From positions 31,250,501 through 31,314,500 of the forward strand of contig NC_065574.1 of assembly GCF_937616625.2 (NCBI RefSeq): DNA of 64,000 nt. The letters are read 5' to 3'. Shown piece after piece: positions 46,740 to 58,071 of the stretch (position 1 is its first letter; the number at the start of each line of letters is the position of its first letter). The stretch is from Mercurialis annua (taxonomy: Eukaryota > Streptophyta > Magnoliopsida > Malpighiales > Euphorbiaceae). A program made the translations under genes and the position numbers. The notes beneath the pieces are model-generated. The model saw nothing but the letters and a program-made list of their open reading frames with translations. It was not told the origin of the DNA and did not search any database.

Positions 46740-49700
46740 GAAACAAATCCAAATGTTTTCCCTTTTTAGCGATTTAAGCCTAACGATTACAAATTTTTCC
46801 AAACAAATCTTAACGTTTCACGTTTTTAGCGATTTAAGCCAAACATTTACAACTGTTTTGCCTTTTTAGCGATTTATGCCAAACGTTCACAAATTGTTAC
46901 GAAACAAATCAAAATATTTCACCTTTTTAGCAATCTAAGCCAAACGTTTACAAACGTTGCGAAATAAATTCAAACGTTTTCCATTTTTAGCAAATTAAGC
47001 CAAACGTTTTCCATTTTTAGCAAATTAAGCCAAACGTTTACAAACGTTCCGAAACAAATTCAAGCATTTCACCTTTTTAGTAATTTAAGCCAAACGTTTA
47101 CAAACGTTACGAAACAAATCCAAGCGTTTCACCTTTTTAGCAATTTAAGCCAAACGTTTACAAACGTTCCAAAACAAATCCAAGTGTTTCACCTTTTTAG
47201 ATATTTAAGCCAAACGTTTACAAACGATAAGTAACAAATCCAAGCGTTTTACCTTTTTTGCAATTTATGCCAAGCGTTTACAAACTTTACAAAACAAATC
47301 CAAGCTTTTTACCTTTTTAGCAATTTAAGCCAAACATTTACAAAAGTTAAAAAAAAATCCAAAGGTTTTATCTTTTTAGCGATTTAAGCCAAACATTTAC
47401 AAATGTTTCCTCTTTTTAGCGATTTATGCCAAACGTTAAAAAAATGTTAGAAACAAATCCAAAGGTTTTGCCTTTTTAGAAATTTTAGCCAAACGTTTAC
47501 AAACGTTACGAAATAAATCCAAACGTTTCACCTTTTTAGCGATATAAGCCAAACGTATACAAACATTACGAAACAAATCCAGACGTTTCACATTTTTAGC
47601 GATTTAAGAGAAACCCTTACAAACGTTACGAAACAAATCCAAGCATTTCACATTTTTAACAATTTAAGCAAAACATTTACAAACGTTACGAAACAAATCC
47701 AAGCATTTCACCTTTTAAGCGATTTAAGCCAAACGTATACAAATGTTACGAAAAAAATCCAAACGTTTCACCTTTTTAGCGATTTAAGCCAAACGTTTAC
47801 AAACATTACGAAACAAATCCAAATGTTTTCCCTGTTTCGCGATTTAAGCCTAACGGTTACAAATTTTTCCAAACAAATCTTAACGTTTCACGTTTTTAGC
47901 GATTTAAGCCAAACATTTACAACCGTTTTGCCTTTTTAGCGATTTATGCCAAACGTTCACAAATTGTTACGAAACAAATCAAAACATTTCACCTTTTTAG
48001 CAATCTAAGCCAAACGTTTACAAATGTTGCGAAATAAATTCAAATGTTTTCCATTTTTAGCAAATTAAGCCAAACGTTTTCCATTTTTAGCAAATTAAGC
48101 CAAACGTTTACAAACGTTCCGAAACAAATTCAAGCATTTCACCTTTTTAGTAATTTAAGCCAAACGTTTACAAACGTTACGAAACAAATCCAAGCGTTTC
48201 ACCTTTTTAGCAATTTAAGTCAAACGTTTACAAACGTTCCAAAACAAATCCAAGTGTTTCACCTTTTTAGATATTTAAGCCAAACGTTTACAAACGATAA
48301 GTAACAAATCCAAGCGTTTTACCTTTTTTGCAATTTGTGCCAAGCGTTTACAAACTTTACGAAACAAATCCAAGCTTTTTACCTTTTTAGCAATTTAAGC
48401 CAAATATTTACAAAAGTTAAAAAAAAATCCAAAGGTTTTATCTTTTTAGCGATTTAAGCCAAACATTTACAAATGTTTCCTCTTTTTAGCGATTTATGCC
48501 AAACGTTAAAAAAATGTTAGAAACAAATCCAAAGGTTTTGCCTTTTTAAAAATTTTAGCCAAACGTTTACAAACGTTACGAAACAAATCCAAACGTTTCA
48601 CCTTTTTAGCGATATAAGCCAAACGTATACAAACGTTACGAAACAAATCCAGACGTTTCACATTTTTAGCGATTTAAGACAAACCCTTACAAACGTTACG
48701 AAACAAATCCAAGCATTTCACATTTTTAACAATTTAGGCAAAACATTTACAAACGTTACGAAACTAATCCAAGCATTTCACCTTTTAAGCAATTTAAGCC
48801 AAACGTATACAAATGTTACAAAACAAAATCCAAACGTTTCACCTTTTTAGCGATTTAAGCCAAACGATTACAAACATTACGAAACAAATCCAAATGTTTT
48901 CCCTTTTTAGCGATTTAAGCCTAACGATTATAAATTTTTCCAAACAAATCTTAACGTTTCACGTTTTTAGCGATTTAAGCCAAACATTTACAACCGTTTT
49001 GCCTTATTAGCGATTTATGCCAAACGTTCACAAATTGTTACGAAACAAATCAAAACATTTCACCTTTTTAGCAATCTAAGCCAAACGTTTACAAACATTA
49101 GGAAACAAATCTAAACGTTTCCCCTTTTTAATGATTTAAGCCAAACATATACAAACTTACGAAAAGCGTTTCACTTTTTTAGCAATTTAAGCCAAACGTA
49201 TACAAATGTTATGAAACAAATTAAAACATTTCACGTTTTTAACGATTTAAGCTTAGAAATGTTACGACACAAATCTAAACGTTTTACCTTTTTAGCAATT
49301 TAAGCCAAACGTTTACAAAAGATACAAAAAAAAACCAAATGTTTTATCTTTTTAGCGATTTAAGCCAAACATTTACAAATGTTTCCCCTTTTTAGCGATT
49401 AATGCAAACACATACAAAATGTTACGAAACAAATACAAACGTTTTGCCTTTTTAGCAATTTAAGCCAAACGTTACGAAACAAATCTAAACGTTTCCCCTT
49501 TTTAGCAATTTAAGCAAAACGTATATAAACATTACGAAACAAAACCAAACGCTTAGAACGTTACGAACAAATAAAAACGTTTCACATTGTTAGTAATTTA
49601 AGCCAAACATTTAAAAACTTTACGAAACAAAACCAAGCGTTACATCTTTTTCGCAATATAAGCCAAACGTTTACAAACGTTAAGAAACAAATCCAAGCGT

Positions 49701-51231
49701 TTCACCTTTTTTTAGCAATTAAAGCCGAACGTTTACAAACGTTACGAAAAAAAACCAAATGTTTCACCTTTTTAGCGATTTTAGCCAAACGTTTACAAAT
49801 GTTATGAATCAAATTCAAACGTTTCCCCATTTTTGCGATTTAAGCCAAACCCTTACAAACGTTACGAAACAAATCCAAGCGTTCCACCTTTTTAACGATT
49901 AAAGCCAAACGTTTACAAGCGTTGTGAAATAAATTCAAACGTTTTCCATTTTTAGCAATTAAAGGCAAACATTTACAAACGTTCCGAAACCAATTCAAGC
50001 ATTTCACCTTTTTAGTAATTTAATCCAAATGTTTACAAACGTTACGAAACAAATCCAAGCGTTTCACCTTTTTAGCAATTTAAGCCAAACGTTTACAAAC
50101 GTTACAAATCAAATCCAAACGTTTCACCTTTTTTAGCGATTTAAGCCGAACGTTTACAAACGTTATGAAACAAATTCAAACGTTTTGCCTTTTTAGTGAT
50201 TTAAGCCGAACGTTAACAAATGTTACAAAACAAATACAAACGTTTTTCCATTTTAGCGATTTAAGCCAAACGTTTAAAACGTTACGAAACAAATCCAAAA
50301 ATTTCACCTTTTTAGCGATTTATGCTTAACGTTTACAAGCGTTACGAAACAAATCCAAACAGTTCAATTTTTAGCGATTGAAGCCAAACGTTTATAAACG
50401 TTGCGAAACAAATCCAAACGTTTCCCCTTTTTAACGATTGAAGCCAAACGTTAACAAAAGTTATGAAACAAATCCAATAGTTCCACCTTTTTAGCGATTT
50501 AAGCCAAACGTTTACAAAGGTTTAGAAACAAATTCAACGTTTCACCTTTTTAGTGATTTAAGCCTAACGTGTTATAGGTTACGAAACAAATCAAAATGTT
50601 TCACCTTTTTACCAATTTAAGCCAAACGTTTATAAACATTACGAAACAAATCAAAGTGTTTCACCTTTTTAGCAATTTAGGCCAAACGTTTACAAACGTT
50701 ACGAAACCATTCCAAGTATTTAACCTATTTAGCAATTTAAGCCAAACGTATACAAACGTTTTGGAACAAATCCAATCGTTTCGCCTTTTTAGCGATTTAC
50801 GCCAAACGTTTACAAACATTACAAAACAAATCCAAACATTTCCCCTTTTTTAGCGATTTAAGCCAAACGTTTACAAACGTTACAAAACAAATCCAAATGT
50901 TTCACCTTTTTAGCGATTTAAGCCAAACATTTACAAAAGTTTCACCTTTTTAGCGATTTATGCCAAACGTGTACAAAATGTTACGAAACAAATCCAAACG
51001 TTTCGCCTTTTTAGCAATTTAAGCCAAACGTTTACAAACTTTACGAAACAAATCCAAACGTTCCACCTTTTTAGCGATTTAAGCCAAACTTATACTAACA
51101 TTACGAAACATAACCAAACGTTTAGAATGTTACGAAACAAATCCAAAAATTTCACATTTTTAGAGATTTAAGCCAAACCTTTATAAACGTTACGAAATTT
51201 ACAAATTTAAGCCAAAAATTTACAAATTTAA
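46740..51231. repeat. 60-bp satellite DNA, array II
   Basis: Same monomer as array I, resuming the unit interrupted by the Tat element. From about 49.9 to 51.19 kb the order of variant monomers matches 7.58-8.84 kb almost step by step, including the 40-bp monomer and the ACTTATACTAAC variant. The last bases before the Tekay-B LTR (about 51196-51231) are deleted and rearranged relative to 8840-8890. No gene. Confidence 0.96.
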
Positions 51232-54085
51232 TGTAATATCCCGTAATTTTCTTTTTATTTTTTTTAAATTCTTATTTGTATTTTTGCATTCTGTCGAGTT
51301 TTAGGTAATTTATTATTATTGTTATTCAATATTTTTATTTAATTTATTTGAGTCGTTCATTAATTGGGTCGTGGTTTGATTCGTGTTCAGTTTGCATTAT
51401 TCAATTTTAGCCCATGCATATTGTTTATTGAAAAAGAAAAAAAAATGGGTTAAGTCATGCATGCAAACCATGCATCTCCATTAAGTTCTTTCCACGTTTT
51501 TTTTAGTGACTCATTCAAATTTTTATATGGCCAAATTGGTTTAGCCCACACATTCATATTGGCCCATTCATTCCTCCATGAATTTGAACAGGTCTCGCGT
51601 TTCTTAAGTTTGGAAACAACAGTACTCTTTTATGCTCCGATCTTTTTCTATCTTATTTCCTTATTATTTAAAACCATTTTAAAACCCTAATTTTTTTTAC
51701 CTTTATTATTAACAAACCCTAGCCGACATTACCATCTCAAAAATTCTGAAATTACACTCTTTTCATCTCTGAATTTTTGTCAAAAGTCGGTAAGTTTCTA
51801 CCTTAATATTCTGTTTTAAGTTCTATAGTGCAACGTTCCGTATTTTGATCCGTTCTCGTTCGTTTTAGCACCAAATCAAGATCCGTTTGTTTGTTGCCAT
51901 AGCTAACTCAGTCCTCTACAATCCTACGCTTGGAAAATTATAATTCGGTATGTTATTCTATCCGTTATACGTGCCGTCGTTTCGCCGTTTTTGAATGTTC
52001 TAAACTGTTTCTGTTCTTGTGTTTTGCCGATTGGTAGCTTCATTCTTAGGGCTGTTTTTATGATGATTTAGGGTGATAATCTCACATTTTGCTGAATTGG
52101 TAGTGATTGTGTTTTACCTCATTATTTCGCCTGACGTGACGATTTCAGTATTGCCGTTTGAATTCAGTTTGGCGGCAACTGTTCTTGTTCATCATATGTA
52201 TTATTTTTCTCATGTGATTCATGTTAATGGTTGCTAGCTTGTGATTATTAAGGCCTGGAATATAGCACGTCCTATTTTCTGTTGAGTCCATTTTATAGTT
52301 TTTATTCTTATTAAATTGTTGGGGTTTCTTATGTTTTTGTTACTGTTGATAGGTTCGTCATTTGTTATTTGGTTTGTTAACTTCATAAACTTTAATTCAA
52401 TTGGTAATTCTTAAGTAATATGGTCATGAGAAATTGTTAATAGTTGTTTAAAGATTATTGGTTGATTAATTCATATTTGATTTAAGGTTATTAATTTAAT
52501 TAATTGCCAATTTTAAACTGGACTTTCAAACATCGTTTTGGTTTCAAATTTTTTTTATGTTAGCATTATTATAAAAAAAAAATATTAGTATCGATTATAA
52601 TTTAAATTGTTTTATTATTATTATTATTATATTTTAAAAAACAAAAATTTATATTATAATCTTTTAATCGGTTAGTTACTCGGGTAATTATTATTTGAAA
52701 ATTTGACTTAGCGTGCCAATTTGGCTAAATTTGTAATTTAGCCTTTTAATTATTTATTGATTATTTAAGGAGATATTTTGCCAGTAATATTTAATTACTT
52801 GGGTTTCAAGTTATTGAGTTCTATTTTGATATTAATTAATATTTTATTTAATATTAATTATAAACTATGGTTTATAACTCTGATTTTATGGTTGGGTCGG
52901 TTTGGACTTGGGTCACCGACATGTGGGTTTAGCTTGGTAGTTTTGAAAAACTCGGCTAACTCACTATTTGAGGAATTGATTTTATTTATCAATTAAATAT
53001 TATTTGATTAATATTTTCGGATTGGATTTAAGTGCGAACTCAATAGTCTTGAATTAATTACGGCATTACAATTTATTGAGAATTGGGTTTCTATGTGATT
53101 TATCTGGTTATTTAATTGTGCTAGTCCTACGTGGTGTCTAGTGATCTTAGAGTTAGGGGTCGTACGGATTTTAACCTATTTATTATTTTAGACCCGTCGA
53201 CTGCTCGTGCTTCGGAGTCTACGCAGGGTTAGCTGTTTGCCAAGATCACGTGGATAAGCAAGCAGTGAGTTTGTAGTGCTATTTACCGCTTTATTAAGTA
53301 CCACATCATATTTTAATATTATAAATGTTTGTGAACTGTTTTTACGGATTATGGATCTGGATTGAAACGAGCTACTCGATAGGCTTGTATCGAGACTGTG
53401 TGCACCGGTAAGTACTCTGGGAAACGGCAGACTAAAGTCTTGCTTACGCTGGTATATTTATATGACGAGGATTTGTTCCCGTCCACTCTGGGTTTATCGG
53501 TATGCTATGTCATACTTACGCTGGAATCATTTCAATACTGTTTTCCATAATCATATTATATTAGTATAAAAATGTTTTGATTTAAGGGTTTTAAACTTAA
53601 TAAATGTAAATAGTATTGCGAACTCATCTCAGTATATTTGACCCCGTTGTTTTCCCAAATTTTTCAGGTTTATGATTTGAAAGCTGGTCCACTCCGATTC
53701 TTTTGATTCCTCGGAGGTTTTTATGTTATTTAAACTAGTTACTGTTTTCGAACTCTTAGACCGCAGTAGAACTAGTTTATATATTACATTCCATATTACA
53801 CTTTGGGATTGTCGAATTTGATCGACTATTTATTATTGGCATGTTTACTCTGGAATACTTTATTATTATATTTAAGGCATGGTGTGGAATATTTCAGATA
53901 CTTGAGTTATTTATATTAGAACTGTATTATAAATTGCTAGACTTAGGTTGGAGTCTCGGTTGCCCCCGAGCAGTTTTCTGCAGGTTTAAATGTTTATTTG
54001 ATTTCCGCAAGGTTTGCTACGGGTTTTGGTACAACCATACCCATACCCTAGCGCCGGTCACGATTCATAAAATTGGGTCGTGACA
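51232..54085 (+). mobile_element. Tekay-like B 5' LTR (2,854 bp)
   Basis: Starts TGTAATATCCCG and ends GTCGTGACA. It is AT-rich, with TAT/TTA runs around 52545-52640 and CATGCA (RY-type) words at 51413, 51457 and 51468. A TATAAAAA word at 53565 is a weak promoter candidate. Its last roughly 1.6 kb pairs with the 3' LTR. The open frames at 51457, 52778 and 53841 show no protein-family resemblance; the last recurs in the 3' LTR simply because the LTRs are copies. Confidence 0.9.
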
Positions 54086-54442
54086 AAGTTGGTATCAAAG
54101 CTTTAGTTTCAAACTAAGGCCAAATTTTTTTTGCATGTTACGTGTTTATCTCTTTAAGGCATGTTAAGTTTTACTGTTATGTCTTAGGATCTACTGCGGA
54201 ATTAGGATACAAGTTTTGTCTTTTGAAACGTCATCTTTTGTTTTCAAAACTTTCTAACTTCACCTTTAGGTATGTTTGAGTCGGTCTTATGTGTTACTAA
54301 TGTTTTATTTGCAAAATTTTTTATTTTCTCTGGAATGTTAGTGTTATTACTCTGGATAAATTGTTGATTTGTGAACTATTAAATTATACTCTGGGTGTTG
54401 CCATTTGGGCATTGTTTGAGATTTGTTATTTCATTCTTAGGA
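54086..54442 (+). promoter_or_regulatory. Leader of Tekay-like B with primer binding site
   Basis: TGGTATCAAAGC at 54090-54101, one mismatch from the initiator-Met tRNA site used by copy A, just inside the LTR. The remainder is untranslated leader to the Gag ATG at 54443. Confidence 0.8.
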
Positions 54443-56501
54443 ATGAACACTCGTGGGCGTGCTGCAGCTCAGGCTGAGGCTGAAGCTGATGACGCTATGT
54501 CGATTGAGGTTGACCAGCATGAACCAGAGGTTCAAATTGGCAGGGGACGTGCAGGTGGAGTTCCGGCTGGTAGAGGCCGAGCTGGCAGAGGTCGGGGTGG
54601 CAGAGGTCAGGCTGTTGGAGGCAGAGGTAGGGGACGTGGTGGTTCAGGCGTTCAGGCACCAGGTGTACCACAAGCTCCTATTGATCCGTTTGACTTCACG
54701 ACATTTCTGGCTGGGATCACTGCACTACAGAATAATCAAGTGCAACTGCAGGCGGGACAGATTGCCATGCAGAACCAGTATGCTATGCTGGGACAGATTG
54801 TGCAGCAACATGTACCACAGGCTGGTGGTGTTGCGGTTGGTGGTGCTGGAATCACTGACAGGGACTTGGTGTTGGCTTATCTGAGGCTGAAGCCGACTGA
54901 GTTTGCGGGCGACAACGACGCCTTAGATTTTCTGGAGGAGTTTGAGCGGAATGCTCAGAGACTACAGGCTTCTGAGAGACAGACTGTTATGTTAGTGGAG
55001 ATGTTCTTGAAGGGTGCTGTAAATGACTGGTTTCGCAGGGAGATTCGCGCAGTTATGGCTACTATTACATGGGCGGACTTTGTGTCACAATTCAAGGAAT
55101 TTTATCTACCTTTCTCAGTGACAGAAGGTTTCAGAGACAGATTGCTGGTTCTGAGAGAGGAGACAGATCATTACATGAGTACACTACTGAGTTTGTGAGA
55201 CTGAGTCGCTTTGATCCAGATCTGCAGACTGAACAGCAGAGGGTGAACGAAGATACGTGAAAGGTCTGGGTGCTTACTTTATTAGCCTTCTGACTCAGAC
55301 GACCAAGGAATTTTCTGCTGTAGTGGACAGTTCCCGTCAGATGGAGGCAAATTTACTACACTTTGGGAGAATGACTGAGACGAAGAAGGCGAGCGGTGTT
55401 GTTCAGAGTAGGGGGCAGCATGGTGGTAGCAGCAGCTATCAGCACAAGCCTTCCCAGTACAAGATTCAGAAAGGGGGTGTTCAAAAAGGGTATCAGCCGT
55501 ATTCTCACAGTTCTGGTTACAGTAGGAGTAGCCGTGGATCTGGTCGCGGTTACAGTGGTACTTCTAGCGTCCCGTTTTGTCAGAAATGCAGGCGCAGACA
55601 TTCGGGACAGTGCACAGTGGCACCAGGTAGTTGCTATGCTTGTGGTCAGCAGGGTCACTTTGCTAGGGAGTGTCCGTCATCTGGACAACAGATGTCGTCG
55701 GCTAGTGTTGCTCAGCCATTCTTTCAGCAGCAGAGACCTGTTTTCACTCCTTCGACAGGGTATTCTCAACCTGCCGCTTCGTTTGGTGGCCATCGGGGCC
55801 GTGGTTCAGGAGGGCATGGTTTTGGTGGCCGTGGGAACGGTGGTAGAGGCTCGGGTAACTACAGTTCTTCTCAGGCACCGCAGCAGGGACAGGGTCATGC
55901 TAGAGTATTTGCTCTGAATCCTCAGGATGCTCGTGCATCAAACGCCGTGGTGCAAGGTACTATTCCCATTTCATTTGTAGATGCCTTGGTCTTATTTGAT
56001 GCGGGTGCAACACACTCTTTTGTTTCATCGAGTTTTGCTGCTAAGTTGGGTGTGACACCATCTAGGTTGTTAGAGCCTTTATCTGTATCTACGCCTTTGT
56101 CTGATAGTGTTGTGGTGGACGTGGTCTTTCCGTCTTGTTCTGTGGTCATACATGGTAGGGATCTTAGTGCTGATTTAATTATGCTTGACGTGTTATCTTT
56201 TGATGTCATCTTGGGGATGGATTGGCTTTCAAGCCATTTTGCTTCTATCGACTGTCGAGGGAAGTCGGTATTGTTTGGGATTCCTGGTGATATGCCTTTT
56301 TCCTTCCAAGGGGAAAATACAGAAGCACCTAAGAATCTAATTTCGGCGATCAAGGCCAAGCGTATGATGGGCAAGGGTTGCCAGGCTTTCTTAGCAGTGG
56401 TTCGTGATTTAGAGGGTGACAGTGGTGATGTGCATAGTGTTCCGATAGTGAATGAGTTCACTGATGTGTTTCCAGAGGAGTTACCTGGATTAGGTTATTA
56501 A
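54443..56501 (+). pseudogene. Tekay-like Gag-protease, two frameshifts, truncated
   Basis: Start MNTRGRAAAQ at 54443 as in copy A; Gly/Arg-rich repeats follow, then RDLVLAYLRLKPTEF and DWFRREIRA of the capsid region. The frame shifts by one base near 55155 (where copy A also shifts) into HEYTTEFVRLSRF, and again near 55250 into VKGLGAYFISLL. An FCQKCRRRHSGQC motif and an intact CCHC knuckle (CYACGQQGHFAREC, about 55632-55673) end Gag. The protease has FDAGATHSFVS, with Ala in the middle of the usual D-T/S-G triad, and ILGMDWLSSH. After NEFTDVFPEELPGL, the linker before RT, the sequence jumps into the LTR and stops at 56501. Confidence 0.9.
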
Positions 56502-58071
56502 TTTAATTAATTACCAATTTTAAACTGGACTTTCAAACATCGTTTTGGTTTCAAATTATTTTTATGTTAGCATTATTATAAAACAAAAAAAAATATATTA
56601 GTATCGATTATAATTTAAATTGTTTTATTATTATTATTATTATATTTTAAAAAACAAAAATTTATATTATAATCTTTTAATCGGTTAGTTACTCAGGTAA
56701 TTATTATTTGAAAATTTGACTTAGCGTGCCAATTTGGCTAAATTTGTAAGCCTTTTAATTATTTATTGATTATTTAAGGAGATATTTTGCCAGTAATATT
56801 TAATTACTTGGGTTTCAAGCTATTGAGTTCTATTTTGATATTAATTAATATTTAATTTAATATTAATTATAAACTATGGTTTATAACTCTGATTTTATGG
56901 TTGGGTCGGTTTGGACTTGGGTCACCGACATGTGGGTTTAGCTTGGTAGTTTTGAAAAACTCGGCTAACTCACTATTTGAGGAATTGATTTTATTTATCA
57001 ATTAAATATTATTTTATTAATATTTTCAGATTGAATTTAAGTGCGAACTCAATAGTCTTGAATTAATTACGGCATTACAATTTATTAAGAATTGTGTTTC
57101 TCTGTGATTTATCTGGTTATTTAATTGTGCTAGTCCTACGTGGTGTCTAGTGATCTTAGAGTTAGGGGTCGTACGGATTTTAACCTATTTATTATTTTAG
57201 ACCCGTCGACTGCTCGTGCTTCGGAGTCTACGCAGGGTTAGCTGTTTGCCAAGATCACGTGGATAAGCAAGCAGTGAGTTTGTAGTGCTATTTACCGCTT
57301 TATTAAGTACCACATCATATTTTAATATTATAAATGTTTGTGAACTGTTTTTACGGATTATGGATCTGGCTTGTATCGAGACTGTGTGCACCGGTAAGTA
57401 CTCTGGGAAACGGCAGACTAAAGTCTTGCTTACGCTGGTATATTTATATGACGAGGATTTGTTCCCGTCCACTCTGGGTTTATCGGTATGCTATGTCATA
57501 CTTACGCTGGGATCATTTCAATACTGTTTTCCATAATCATATTATATTAGTATAAAAATGTTTTGATTTAAGGGTTTTAAACTTAATAAATGTAAATAGT
57601 ATTGCGAACTCATCTCAGTATATCTGACCCCGTTGTTTTCCCAAATGTTCCAGGTTTATGATTTGAAAGCTGGTCTACTCCGATTCTTTTGATTCCTCGG
57701 AGGTTTTTATGTTATTTAAACTAGTTACTGTTTTCGAACTCTTAGACCGCAGTAGAACTAGTTTATATATTACATTCAATATTACACTTTGGGATTGTCG
57801 AATTTGATCGACTATTTATTATTGGCATGTTTACTCTGGAATACTTTATTATTATATTTAAGGCATGGTGTGGAATATTTCAGATACTTGAGTTATTTAT
57901 ATTAGAACTGTATTATAAATTGCTAGACTTAGGTTGGAGTCTCGGTTGCCCCCGAGCAGTTTTCTGCAGGTTTAAATGTTTATTTGATTTCCGCAAGGTT
58001 TGCTACGGGTTTTGGTACAACCATACCCATACCCTAGCGCCGGTCACGATTCATGAAATTGGGTCGTGACA
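56492..58071 (+). mobile_element. Tekay-like B 3' LTR, 5'-truncated
   Basis: Matches 52484-54085 of the 5' LTR. By eye there are about 18 substitutions plus indels: a 23-bp deletion after 57369, a 5-bp deletion near 56748 and A-run length changes. The joint to the protease frame lies in GGATTAGGTTATTAATT, where internal and LTR sequences share only a few bases. It ends GTCGTGACA at 58071. Confidence 0.9.

Larger units (their letters stand above)
35330..49100. repeat. About 1.04-1.07-kb higher-order satellite units, split by the Tat element
   Basis: Four copies are visible: about 35.33-36.37 kb, 36.37 kb to 37185 resuming at 46740, about 46.97-48.03 kb and about 48.03-49.10 kb. Marker monomers are 1,038 bp apart in the first pair and 1,070-1,071 bp apart later (GCCTAACG at 46778, 47848, 48919). 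The longer ones carry an extra CCATTTTTAGCAAATTAAG segment. The Tat element (37186-46734) lies inside the second copy. Confidence 0.8.
51232..58071 (+). mobile_element. Tekay/Del-like Ty3/gypsy element B, internally deleted
   Basis: Plus-strand order is 5' LTR 51232-54085, primer site 54090-54101, leader, frameshifted Gag, protease, then an abrupt change at about 56492 into the 3' LTR from an internal point, ending at 58071. RT, RNase H, integrase and the first roughly 1.25 kb of the 3' LTR are gone. Both outer ends (TGTAATATCCCG and GTCGTGACA) are present, and the flanks TTTAA (51227-51231) and TTTAC (58072-58076) look like a target duplication with one change. It could be moved only by proteins from other copies. 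Confidence 0.92.

Noticed and set aside
53841..54083. 80-residue frame, repeated at 57827-58069
   Set aside because: Repeated only because both lie in LTRs of one element; no family resemblance.
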